64,000 nt of DNA, taken from contig JAZRVO010000012.1 in assembly GCA_045599185.1 (NCBI GenBank), forward strand, positions 1 to 64,000, in the 5' to 3' direction. Origin of the DNA: UBA1240 sp045599185 (lineage in GTDB: Bacteria; Spirochaetota; Spirochaetia; Treponematales; Treponemataceae). The notes under the pieces were generated by a model. The model ran no database searches, was not told the DNA's origin, and saw only the letters and a program-made list of their open reading frames with translations. Made by a program: the position numbers and the translations under genes. Numbering within the stretch: position 1 is the first letter of the stretch; each line of letters opens with the position of its first letter. Below, piece by piece: positions 26,486-34,316 of this stretch.

Positions 26486-28375
26486 ATGAGTTTTGTTTTA
26501 AGTGAATATGATGTAATTGTTGTTGGCGGCGGTCACGGCGGAATTGAAGCCAGCCTTGCAACCGCCAGAATGGGGCTTAAAACCCTTCTTTTAACCCAGA
26601 CCATTGATTCAATCGGACGAATGTCCTGCAACCCTTCAATTGGCGGCATTGCCAAAGGCAACATTGTGCGCGAAATCGACGCTTTGGGCGGCGAAATGGC
26701 AAAACTTATTGACAAAACCATGATTCAGTTCCGAATGCTGAACAGAAGCCGCGGCCCTGCTGTACAGGCACCGCGTTCTCAGGCGGACAAGCTGGAATAT
26801 GCCGCACTGGCGCGAAAAACCGTAGAAGATCAGGAAAACCTTGACCTTTTGCAGGACACCGCCGTTGACCTGATTTACGAAAACATAGAAAACTCGCCTG
26901 ACGGCCGCCTTTTGTGCAAGGGCGTAATTACAGAACGCGGCCGCCGCGTGCCTGCAAAAGCCGTAATTTTAACCACCGGCACATTTATGGAAGGCCGTAT
27001 CTTTATAGGCGAATACGACGCACCGTGCGGCCGTTTGGGCGAAGGCGCGGCTTTAGGCCTTGGCAAAGCCCTGCGCAGAATGGGCTTCAGCGTTGGGCGA
27101 TTAAAAACAGGTACGCCGCCGCGTATTTTGCGTTCCAGCATAGATTTTTCATTTTTGCAGAAACAGTACGGCGACAAGGAAATTGTGCCGTTTTCATTTG
27201 ACAACATAAAAGTAGACCGGCCGGCCGTGCCATGCTGGCTTGTGTACACAAACGAAGAAACCCACCGCATCATCCGCGAAAACATGCATCGCTCGCCTCT
27301 TTTCAGCGGTAAAATTGAAGGCATCGGGCCGCGCTACTGTCCTTCAATAGAAGACAAGGTACGCCGTTTCCCCCAGCGCGACCGTCACCAGCTTTTTGTT
27401 GAACCGGAAGGCCTTAATACACAGGAAATTTACCTTAACGGGTTCTCGTCATCGCTGCCGGAAGAAGTGCAGGACGCTTTTTTGCGCACTCTGCCGGGTT
27501 TTGCCAAGGCAGTTGTTACGCGCCCCGGCTACGCAGTTGAATACGATTACATGGATCCGACACAGCTTTTTCCGGGTTTGGAAACAAAGCACATGGCAGG
27601 GCTTTTCTGCGCCGGCCAGATAAACGGCACCAGCGGTTACGAAGAAGCCGCCGGACAGGGACTGATTGCCGGTATAAACGCCGGGCGCTATTGCAAGGCA
27701 CTTATAAAGCAGGCAAAAGGCGATTTGTCGGCTAAATACGAACCGTTCGTGCTTGGCCGCAACGAAGCCTATATTGGCGTTCTTATTGACGATTTGGTAA
27801 CCCTTGGCACGAAAGAACCTTACCGAATGTTTACCGCCCGTGCCGAATACCGCCTGGCACTGCGCCACGATACCTGCGACGAACGCCTTACTCAGAAAGG
27901 CTATGAAGAAGGCTTAAAATCTGAAGCCCAGCTTGCGGCCGTTCAGCGTAAAATTGAAGGCAAGGCAGAAATTATTGAATATCTGCAAAAACTGCCCAAC
28001 GTAGACAAAATTATTTTTGCCCCAAAAGAGACTTTACCGGCAGAAACAGACGAAATCGGAGAAGAAACCGGCGAAATTGCAGAAACCTTGCCGCAGATAG
28101 AAAACCCCGGCTTTAACCAGCAGATGTGGCAGGCGGCGCTGATTGACTACAAATACAAGCACTACATTGACAAACAGAACCGGCGCATTGAAAAAATGAA
28201 GCGCATGGATTCTACAAAAATTCCTGCCGACTTTGATTATGCCAAAGTTACAGGCCTTTCTACAGAATCAATGCAGAAACTTGAAAAAATCAGGCCCCAG
28301 ACACTTGGTCAGGCCGGCCGCATTTCAGGCATCCGCCAGTCAGACATAATGCTTTTAATGGTTCACCTGCGCTAG
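26486..28375 (+). CDS. mnmG: tRNA uridine-5-carboxymethylaminomethyl modification enzyme MnmG
   Basis: FAD-binding subunit that works with MnmE to modify the wobble uridine of several tRNAs. At 629 residues it is full length. It has the Rossmann motif VVGGGHGGIEAS near residue 12, MSCNPSIGGIAKG near 48, KTGTPPRI near 205, the NGFSSSLPEEVQ block near 320, the GLFCAGQINGTSGYEEAAGQG flavin block near 370 and the C-terminal GITxxxM-type helical domain (VTGLSTESMQKLEKIRPQTLGQAGRISGI). A charged insert (PAETDEIGEETGEIAETLPQ) near 515 is unusual. No gidB neighbour. Terminator at 28404-28443. Confidence 0.96.
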   Translation: MSFVLSEYDVIVVGGGHGGIEASLATARMGLKTLLLTQTIDSIGRMSCNPSIGGIAKGNIVREIDALGGEMAKLIDKTMIQFRMLNRSRGPAVQAPRSQADKLEYAALARKTVEDQENLDLLQDTAVDLIYENIENSPDGRLLCKGVITERGRRVPAKAVILTTGTFMEGRIFIGEYDAPCGRLGEGAALGLGKALRRMGFSVGRLKTGTPPRILRSSIDFSFLQKQYGDKEIVPFSFDNIKVDRPAVPCWLVYTNEETHRIIRENMHRSPLFSGKIEGIGPRYCPSIEDKVRRFPQRDRHQLFVEPEGLNTQEIYLNGFSSSLPEEVQDAFLRTLPGFAKAVVTRPGYAVEYDYMDPTQLFPGLETKHMAGLFCAGQINGTSGYEEAAGQGLIAGINAGRYCKALIKQAKGDLSAKYEPFVLGRNEAYIGVLIDDLVTLGTKEPYRMFTARAEYRLALRHDTCDERLTQKGYEEGLKSEAQLAAVQRKIEGKAEIIEYLQKLPNVDKIIFAPKETLPAETDEIGEETGEIAETLPQIENPGFNQQMWQAALIDYKYKHYIDKQNRRIEKMKRMDSTKIPADFDYAKVTGLSTESMQKLEKIRPQTLGQAGRISGIRQSDIMLLMVHLR

Positions 28376-28403
28376 TTTCTTTACCTTTCGGTGCATAAAA
28401 AAA

Positions 28404-28443
28404 GGCAGGCTGCAAATTGAAAAACAAAGATTTGCAGCCTGCC
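28404..28443 (+). terminator. Terminator of mnmG
   Basis: GGCAGGCTGCAAAT pairs perfectly with ATTTGCAGCCTGCC; a short A/T tail follows. Confidence 0.75.
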
Positions 28444-28533
28444 AAAAAGCAAGAAAGTAAGGAGGAGAAAAAGGAGAACTTTTCGTAAAAGTCACAAATT
28501 ATGGTGTCTTTGCAACCTTCCGACGAGTAATTC

Positions 28534-28573
28534 ACTTCAATAAAGCAACTTAACCAAGCCGCTTTATTGAAGT
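28534..28573. terminator. Perfect 13-bp inverted repeat
   Basis: ACTTCAATAAAGC and GCTTTATTGAAGT around a 14-base loop. It lies downstream of the gene at 28610 and could end its transcript, although no clear T-run follows. A piece of the CCTGAAACAAGTTCAGG repeat abuts it. Confidence 0.55.
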
Positions 28574-28609
28574 CCCCTGAAACAAGTTCAGGAAACTTCA
28601 TCGTTTTTT

Positions 28610-29140
28610 TTAATCTTCCACGGTTATGTAAGCCGCATACCGGCCGTGCTTTCCGCTGGAAGCAAGTTCAACTGAAACATAATCGCCAACACGCAAATCG
28701 CTAAGCTTTATAGGAACTTCCTGCTTTGCCTTTTTGCGGCAAGCCGCACAGTCGCAGTTTGTCCTGCTGCCTTTTACGCATATACGTGTTCCGTCAGTAA
28801 TTCCAACTTCGTAATGTTTTCCGCGCTTTTCAACAACTATCAGCTGTTCATGCAGGTCAACATCTACAATCTTTCCGTAAATATCGCTGTCATCATAACT
28901 TTCGTTGCGCTGCCATGTGCGTTCTATGCGCACTGTTGGTCGTATAACTATCGGTGCACGGTGCACCACCGGTGGCGGCACATGATGCGAAGCAGGCGGC
29001 CTGCCCGGTTTGGGCGGAGGTGGCGGCATCCTGCAATCAAGCCCTACCTCTACAACTCCGCCAACTTTTACCGTAACCTGAGCGAACACAGGCGAAAACG
29101 CGGTAAAAATTACCAGCAAAATTAAAAGTGTTTTTTTCAT
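28610..29140 (-). CDS. Exported proline-rich protein, function unknown
   Basis: A 176-residue protein with a cleavable signal peptide (KTLLILLVIFTAFSPVFA, cut near residue 20). The mature part begins with a short beta-like stretch, then a Pro-rich linker (PPPPPKPGRPP...VPPPVV), then a small folded domain about 85-176 with a Cys pair motif (CDCAAC) that could bind metal or form a disulfide, and a beta-rich end (LRVGDYVSVELASS). No family recognised. Probably periplasmic. Single-gene unit, transcribed away from the two-component operon; its start has no striking ribosome site. Confidence 0.7.
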   Translation of the reverse strand: MKKTLLILLVIFTAFSPVFAQVTVKVGGVVEVGLDCRMPPPPPKPGRPPASHHVPPPVVHRAPIVIRPTVRIERTWQRNESYDDSDIYGKIVDVDLHEQLIVVEKRGKHYEVGITDGTRICVKGSRTNCDCAACRKKAKQEVPIKLSDLRVGDYVSVELASSGKHGRYAAYITVED

Positions 29141-29221
29141 GTAAACATTCTACCTCTTTTTAACTGTTGTTTTACCCGCCTTGCTGATGACGCTTCCCAG
29201 TATAACCGCTGAAAGATAAAT

Positions 29222-29288
29222 GTACATTAAAACTAGATTAAATATAGATTAGAAAAATTCATGATTTTCTAATCTAATTTTAATGTAC
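29222..29288. repeat. Nested palindrome
   Basis: Outer arms GTACATTAAAA (29222-29232) and TTTTAATGTAC (29278-29288) are perfect. Inner arms AGATTAGAAAA (29246-29256) and TTTTCTAATCT (29265-29275) are perfect around an 8-base loop. It lies between divergent promoters. Confidence 0.85.
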
Positions 29289-29398
29289 GTAAAAACAAAA
29301 ATAGCTGTATACTGATTGCAAATTGTTATTTTGTGCGTAATTTATAAAACGGTTCTAAAAATTACATTTTTAGAAAAGCAATATTTTTCACCGGCGAA

Positions 29399-29938
29399 AT
29401 GAACACCAGCAAATATATTGAACCAAAAACGAAAAGTTTCCTCATTTTCATCCTGCTGCTTGGCGGCTGCAATTTCTGTTTTGCCCAGCTGCTGCCTGTA
29501 AATGCGCCGGTTTCTGCCGGCGTAAACACATACCGCGGCAGTTCTTCCCTTGCAGACAGTTTTGGCGAATTGCAGAATACCGAAAATTATTTTCAGCCGC
29601 GCCCTTTTGTAATAGAAAAAATTTCAGTTGAACAGGAACCTTTCTATATAATTCTGGTTGTTACCTTCAACCTGCCTGTAAACCCGCAAAGCGTAAGTTA
29701 CCGCAACATAGAAGTAAACCAGCTGCCCCTAACCGAAGAAACGATAGTAAAATTTAGCCGAACTGGTACCGAAATTCATATTGTAATTCCAATTGAAGAA
29801 ATTCACGCCCTTACCACGGAAGAAAGCCAGCAGCTGGCAATCTGCGTAAAAAAAATAAGGGCTTACGATGGCACAAAATTTGAAGGTCTGGAAATCGACA
29901 GGTTGGAATTCAATGTAAACTACCAATACTCGGAGTAA
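29399..29938 (+). CDS. Exported protein of unknown function, first gene of a two-component operon
   Basis: A 179-residue protein with an N-terminal membrane-targeting signal (about residues 12-30; either signal peptidase I cleavage after CFA, or a lipobox-like LLGGC). The mature part has beta-strand character (FYIILVVTFNLPVNPQSVSY, GTEIHIVIPI). No family recognised. It ends two bases before the response regulator, so it is very likely co-transcribed and may sense or be the target of that system. Confidence 0.7.
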   Translation: MNTSKYIEPKTKSFLIFILLLGGCNFCFAQLLPVNAPVSAGVNTYRGSSSLADSFGELQNTENYFQPRPFVIEKISVEQEPFYIILVVTFNLPVNPQSVSYRNIEVNQLPLTEETIVKFSRTGTEIHIVIPIEEIHALTTEESQQLAICVKKIRAYDGTKFEGLEIDRLEFNVNYQYSE

Positions 29939-29940
29939 TT

Positions 29941-30711
29941 GTGAAAATTCTAATCGCAGAAGACGAACCAAATATTGCATCCTTTGAAAAGCTTGAACTT
30001 GAACACGAAGGATACGAAGTTTTTTTAAGCACCACAGGGCGCGACGCCGTAACGGTTTTTGAAGAATCCTTAACAAAAGAACCAAGCCAGCAGTTTTCCA
30101 TTGTTCTGCTGGACATTATGCTGCCGGGCTTAAACGGCATAGAAGTTCTGCGCCGAATCCGCAAAGTTTCAAATGTACCGGTAATTCTTGTAACAGCCCG
30201 CGGCGAAACCTACGATAAAGTTACCGGGCTTGATGCCGGTGCCGACGACTACATTTCAAAACCGTTTGCAATTGAAGAACTTCTGGCACGCATTCGTTCC
30301 GTTTTGCGCCGTACCGAAACACACCCGGCAGAAATTGAACCTGCTGCAAGTTCTGCACAGGTAAACGATGCCTACCAGCTGGAAGAACACCCGGATCTGG
30401 CCATGATTCATTTTGAACGGCTTAGCATGAATACACTGAGCCTTGAAGTTTTTATGGACAAAGACCCTATAAACCTTACAAAAACCGAATTCATGCTTTT
30501 AAAGTGCCTGCTTTTGCATCAGGGCGAAGTTTTGAACCGTGAAGCAATCATTACGCAGGTTTGGGGTAACGACCATTTTATCGATGCCAATTCCGTTGAC
30601 GTTTACATAAGGTATTTGCGCAGCAAAATTGATGACGTTTATGAAGTAAACTACATTACAACAGTACGCGGTACAGGCTACACAATCCGCAACAATGCTG
30701 CCGATGATTAA
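29941..30711 (+). CDS. OmpR/PhoB-family response regulator
   Basis: A 256-residue DNA-binding response regulator. The receiver domain has EDE at 7-9, the phosphoacceptor Asp58 in LLDIMLPG, the Thr of VTARG and Lys of SKPF. A short insert (EESLTKEPSQQ) lengthens the receiver before the Asp. The C-terminal winged helix is about 155-250 (LTKTEFMLLKCLLLHQGEV, VDVYIRYLRSKI). A GTG start follows GGAG, two bases after the upstream stop. Its 3' end overlaps the histidine kinase start. Confidence 0.92.
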   Translation: MKILIAEDEPNIASFEKLELEHEGYEVFLSTTGRDAVTVFEESLTKEPSQQFSIVLLDIMLPGLNGIEVLRRIRKVSNVPVILVTARGETYDKVTGLDAGADDYISKPFAIEELLARIRSVLRRTETHPAEIEPAASSAQVNDAYQLEEHPDLAMIHFERLSMNTLSLEVFMDKDPINLTKTEFMLLKCLLLHQGEVLNREAIITQVWGNDHFIDANSVDVYIRYLRSKIDDVYEVNYITTVRGTGYTIRNNAADD

Positions 30712-32185
30712 TTTTTCTAAAAAATCAAAGATAAAAAAACATTTTTACAACAGGCGCTTTTCAATTTCCAGCCAGATTGCACTTATTTTTGGCATTACCA
30801 CCTTTGTATTTGTCGCCTGCTTTTCCTTTTTCATTACGGCAATTCTTCGCTCTTCCGTCCTGCACCAGAAATCCGAAGACCTGCTGAACAATTCAGTCCG
30901 CCTCTGCACTTCCCTTTCCAGCCCGGAAGTGCAGACCGAACTGAAACGGCTTTCTGAAATTGTAAAAAACGATTCGGTAAACATTTACCGCGCCCTGCAA
31001 AGCAGCTACGATTTAGTTGGCCGCGTGGTTCGTCAGGAACGGATACCCTACTATATAAGCTACACGCTTTATTACAAAAGCGAAGGGATTTGCTACCTGC
31101 TTGCAAGTAACGACCCGTACCTGCCGCTTTTGGCGCAAACCGAAAATTTTGTACCGCGCCGCTATTATGAAAAAGCCTATTACGCAGACGGCGACCTGAA
31201 CATTCTGTATCTTACGCTGCCAAGCGGCACTTTTTACGTTCAAACTTCCGTAAACATGGACACTGACAGCATAGATAAAATGCTTTCCATCCTTCCGATT
31301 ATAATAATTGCCCTTTCGCTGCCGCTGGTTGCCGTTTCGTTTTTAAGTGCCCGGCTGTTTGCAGCACGCCTTTTGCGCCCGGTTGCAGAAATTACCCGAA
31401 CTGCAAAAGAAATAAGTGCTTCCAACCTAGACCGTCGCATTACAAACCGCGACGTGCATGATGAATTGCAGGAACTTGGTACGACCTTCAACGATTTGTT
31501 TGCCCGGCTTCAGGCCGATTTTGAACGCGAAAAGCGTTTTACCAGCGATGTTTCCCACGAACTGAGGACACCTCTGGCCGTTCTTTTAGGGCATCTTGAC
31601 CTTTTGCGCCGCTGGGGAAAATCCGACCCGAAAATTCTTGATTCTTCACTTGAAACTTTGTACACGGAAACAAAATCCATGCAGGCACTTATAGAAAACC
31701 TGCTGCTGCTTTCACGCAGCGAACGCCAGAACAAACCCGAAATGCTGATTATCCGCATTAAGCCGCTTTTAAAAAAGCTTATTGATGACCAGCTTTTAAT
31801 TGCGCCGGAAGTTCAGTTTTGCCTTGAATGCGACGAAAACGCAACGCTTTTTACAAACAGCGACATTCTTGTGCAGATTCTGCGCATTTTAATAACAAAC
31901 AGCATTGCCTACAGCGAAAAGCCGGCAAAAATATGCATTCAATTTGTACAAAACCAGAACCGGCTTTTAATTGCAGACAGAGGTTTTGGAATTGATGCAA
32001 AAGACATTGAACACATTTTTGACCGCCTTTACCGCACAGACGAATCCCGGAACAAAAACACCGGCGGTTCGGGGCTGGGGCTGGCAATTGCCAGAACCCT
32101 TGTGCAGAACCTTGGCGGCACAATAAGGGCAAAAAGCGAAGGCCTGGGCAAAGGCACAACAATGGAAATAAGTTTTAAAAATTAG
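30695..32185 (+). CDS. Sensor histidine kinase, HAMP-HisKA-HATPase type
   Basis: A 496-residue kinase. A first membrane segment lies about 27-50, an extracytoplasmic sensor region about 51-195, and a second segment about 197-220. HAMP follows (ARLLRPVAEITRTAKEIS), then HisKA with phosphoacceptor His about 290 in SDVSHELRTPLAVLLGHL, N-box near 395 (ITNSIAYSEKP), G1 ADRGFGID and G2 GGSGLGLAIA. It overlaps the response regulator by 17 bp, so the two are a cognate pair. The signal is unknown. Confidence 0.92.
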   Translation: MLPMINFSKKSKIKKHFYNRRFSISSQIALIFGITTFVFVACFSFFITAILRSSVLHQKSEDLLNNSVRLCTSLSSPEVQTELKRLSEIVKNDSVNIYRALQSSYDLVGRVVRQERIPYYISYTLYYKSEGICYLLASNDPYLPLLAQTENFVPRRYYEKAYYADGDLNILYLTLPSGTFYVQTSVNMDTDSIDKMLSILPIIIIALSLPLVAVSFLSARLFAARLLRPVAEITRTAKEISASNLDRRITNRDVHDELQELGTTFNDLFARLQADFEREKRFTSDVSHELRTPLAVLLGHLDLLRRWGKSDPKILDSSLETLYTETKSMQALIENLLLLSRSERQNKPEMLIIRIKPLLKKLIDDQLLIAPEVQFCLECDENATLFTNSDILVQILRILITNSIAYSEKPAKICIQFVQNQNRLLIADRGFGIDAKDIEHIFDRLYRTDESRNKNTGGSGLGLAIARTLVQNLGGTIRAKSEGLGKGTTMEISFKN

Positions 32186-32373
32186 TTTTTTTTTATTTTT
32201 AAGTAACAGGCGAGCGGAAACAATGCCACGGGTAAAAAATGCGCTGTACCCGGCATAATTTTTTTTCGCGGCACTGTTTTTGCGCAAGCCGGGCTTGCAA
32301 AAAGGATGCTTTTCATGATTTTTTCAGCCATAAATGCTATTCTTGGCTGAACATAAATGCACAGGAAAAACAA

Positions 32374-33096
32374 ATGGCAGAAAAAATAATTCTTGTTACA
32401 AACGACGACGGCATTGCTGCACCGGGAATCAGAATGCTTGCAGAGGCTGCAAAAGATTTTGGAACTGTTTACGTAGTTGCCCCGGATTCTGCACAAAGCG
32501 CAATGTCTCACAGGGTTTCCTATTTTAAGCAGGTTGAAGTTGCCGAATACGATTTTGGAATTGAAGGAATTAAGGCATTTTCCGTAAGCGGTTCACCGGC
32601 CGACTGCGTGCGCGTTGGAGCATTGAAACTTTTACCGCGCAAGCCGGACTTCGTTTTTTCAGGAATAAATTACGGCTACAATATTTCCGGAGACATTCAG
32701 TATTCTGGCACGGCAGGCGCAGCTTTGGAAGGTGCATTTCTTGGCATTCATTCAATAGCTTTTTCTCACGAAGCCTGCGAATGCCACGAAACAACGGAAA
32801 AATATCTGAAAGAACTGATTGGCGAATACATGAACGTGCCTTTAAAGGAAAATCAAATATGGAATATCAATTTTCCAGACTGCACTGCTGAAGAATGCAA
32901 GGGCATTAAAAGAAATGTCCGCGTTTCCTACGACGGTTTTTACGACGACAGCTACAGCGAAGAAATCACGGCAGAAGGAAAACGAATCCTGAATGTTGTT
33001 CCAGCTCGCCACTGGGAAAAATGCCCGGAAGGAACTGACGTTGCCGCAATACGTGACAACTATGTTGCGGTTGGAACCGTTACAAACGTGATGTAA
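32374..33096 (+). CDS. surE: 5'/3'-nucleotidase SurE
   Basis: A metal-dependent nucleotidase of the SurE family (240 residues) acting on nucleoside monophosphates. The N-terminal LVTNDDGIAAPGI carries the metal-binding Asp pair (NDDG); VAPDSAQSAMSHRVS and GTPADCVRV-type SGSPADCVRVGAL are present, as is SGINYGYNISGDIQYSGTAGAA near 110. ATG 32374 has AGGAAAAACA upstream; a longer frame to 32239 has no support. It is downstream of the two-component operon but with its own ribosome site. Confidence 0.93.
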   Translation: MAEKIILVTNDDGIAAPGIRMLAEAAKDFGTVYVVAPDSAQSAMSHRVSYFKQVEVAEYDFGIEGIKAFSVSGSPADCVRVGALKLLPRKPDFVFSGINYGYNISGDIQYSGTAGAALEGAFLGIHSIAFSHEACECHETTEKYLKELIGEYMNVPLKENQIWNINFPDCTAEECKGIKRNVRVSYDGFYDDSYSEEITAEGKRILNVVPARHWEKCPEGTDVAAIRDNYVAVGTVTNVM

Positions 33097-33438
33097 GCGT
33101 TTAAGGCGAAAAAACAGGCAAAAAAACAGGCAAAAAAACGCGCACCTTAAAAAACAGAAAAATCCCAGGATTGCTGAATGCACTAAAAGACCGAATGTCG
33201 AGTTTATATGAAATGTCACAAAAACAGCCTTTCGACAATCCCAGACACGAAAAAAAAGACTTGTGCCGCGCACGGCGTATTTTTTAATGTCTGGGATTGT
33301 CTGCGGCTGGCTTTCATCACAATTAATTAATAGATGTCTTTTTGCCTTTTATACAAAACTCGAAATTTGACCTAAAACTTTTTTCAAATTCAAGTGCGCT
33401 TTTATAAAACCAGGCTTTTTGCAAATTTTCACAAACCG
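33097..33438. other. Intergenic region with repeats
   Basis: No gene. Contains a short tandem ACAGGCAAAAAA repeat at 33115-33138 and a 14-bp perfect inverted repeat (see 33234-33301). The rest is AT-rich. Confidence 0.6.
33234..33301. repeat. Long inverted repeat with inner hairpin
   Basis: GACAATCCCAGACA (33234-33247) and TGTCTGGGATTGTC (33288-33301) pair perfectly around a 40-base loop that carries its own GCCG/CGGC stem. CAGCC and GGCTG extend the pairing just outside with a few unpaired bases. Confidence 0.85.
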
Positions 33439-34239
33439 TTACTTAAACAGAATTGCGCCGCACACGCCAAGGGGAATTAAGTACGCCGCAAACCATGCAA
33501 GTTTTCCGTTTTTAATAAGCCTGTTAAGCAGAACCAGCGCACCGTAGCCGGAACCAAAAGCCGCAATACAGCCTGCCGCAATAGCAAGGCCGCTTACGCT
33601 TTGGTTCAGTTCGCCAAAATCTTTCAGTTCCAGCACAAACGCGCCCAAAATTGCCGGTATAGAAATTAAAAATGAAAATTCACCGGCAGTTTTGCGGTTT
33701 ACGCCAGCCGCCAAGCACGCACTTATGGTAATGCCAGACCTTGAAATGCCCGGCAAAACGCCCAGCCCCTGGGCAAAACCGCACAAAAGCCCCTGCTTTA
33801 CAGAAACAGTGCCTTCCGCACCCTGCCTTACTTTAAGCAGCCCCGACAAAATCAGCAGAAGCCCCGTTATGATGAAACCGAAACAGACAATCTGCAACGG
33901 CATTTCCGGGATGATTTTGCTGAAAACAACGCCCATAACACCCGTAACAAACGTTGCAAAAATAATTGCCATAATCATCCGCTGCTTCGGTTCGTCTTCT
34001 TTTGTGCCCTTTTTGCTTACCCAGCGGACAAAAACCATTACAAGTTCAACAATTTGCCAGCGGAAAAACAGAACGACCGCAACCAGACTTGCCAGATGAA
34101 GCATTACGTCGAACAAAAGAGGCACTTCGCCCGAATGGAACAGATACTGTGCCACAGCCAGATGGCCGGAACTTGAAACCGGCAGAAATTCAGTTACGCC
34201 CTGCAATAAGCCAAGCAATAAACCCTGTAAAATCGTCAA
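33439..34239 (-). CDS. uppP: Undecaprenyl-diphosphatase UppP
   Basis: Integral membrane phosphatase that recycles undecaprenyl pyrophosphate to the carrier phosphate for peptidoglycan synthesis. The 266-residue protein has about eight membrane segments and both catalytic motifs: LQGVTEFLPVSSSGHL near residue 13-28 (Glu and His) and GVLPGISRSGIT near 160 (Arg). The start is TTG with GAAAGGA seven bases upstream, so an unusual but supported start codon. Function complements mraY in the same window. Loss confers bacitracin sensitivity in other bacteria. Confidence 0.93.
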   Translation of the reverse strand: MTILQGLLLGLLQGVTEFLPVSSSGHLAVAQYLFHSGEVPLLFDVMLHLASLVAVVLFFRWQIVELVMVFVRWVSKKGTKEDEPKQRMIMAIIFATFVTGVMGVVFSKIIPEMPLQIVCFGFIITGLLLILSGLLKVRQGAEGTVSVKQGLLCGFAQGLGVLPGISRSGITISACLAAGVNRKTAGEFSFLISIPAILGAFVLELKDFGELNQSVSGLAIAAGCIAAFGSGYGALVLLNRLIKNGKLAWFAAYLIPLGVCGAILFK

Positions 34240-34316
34240 TTTTTCATCCTTTCAAAATATAAATATAAAAGCCTCAAAAATGAATTTGTAAAGCTTTCCG
34301 GAAAATTCGTAAAAAA

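Noticed and set aside
28450..28530. Possible small gene with GGAGGAG ribosome-site-like sequences after mnmG
   Set aside because: The only reading frame after it is under ten codons; likely a terminator-associated A/G-rich segment.
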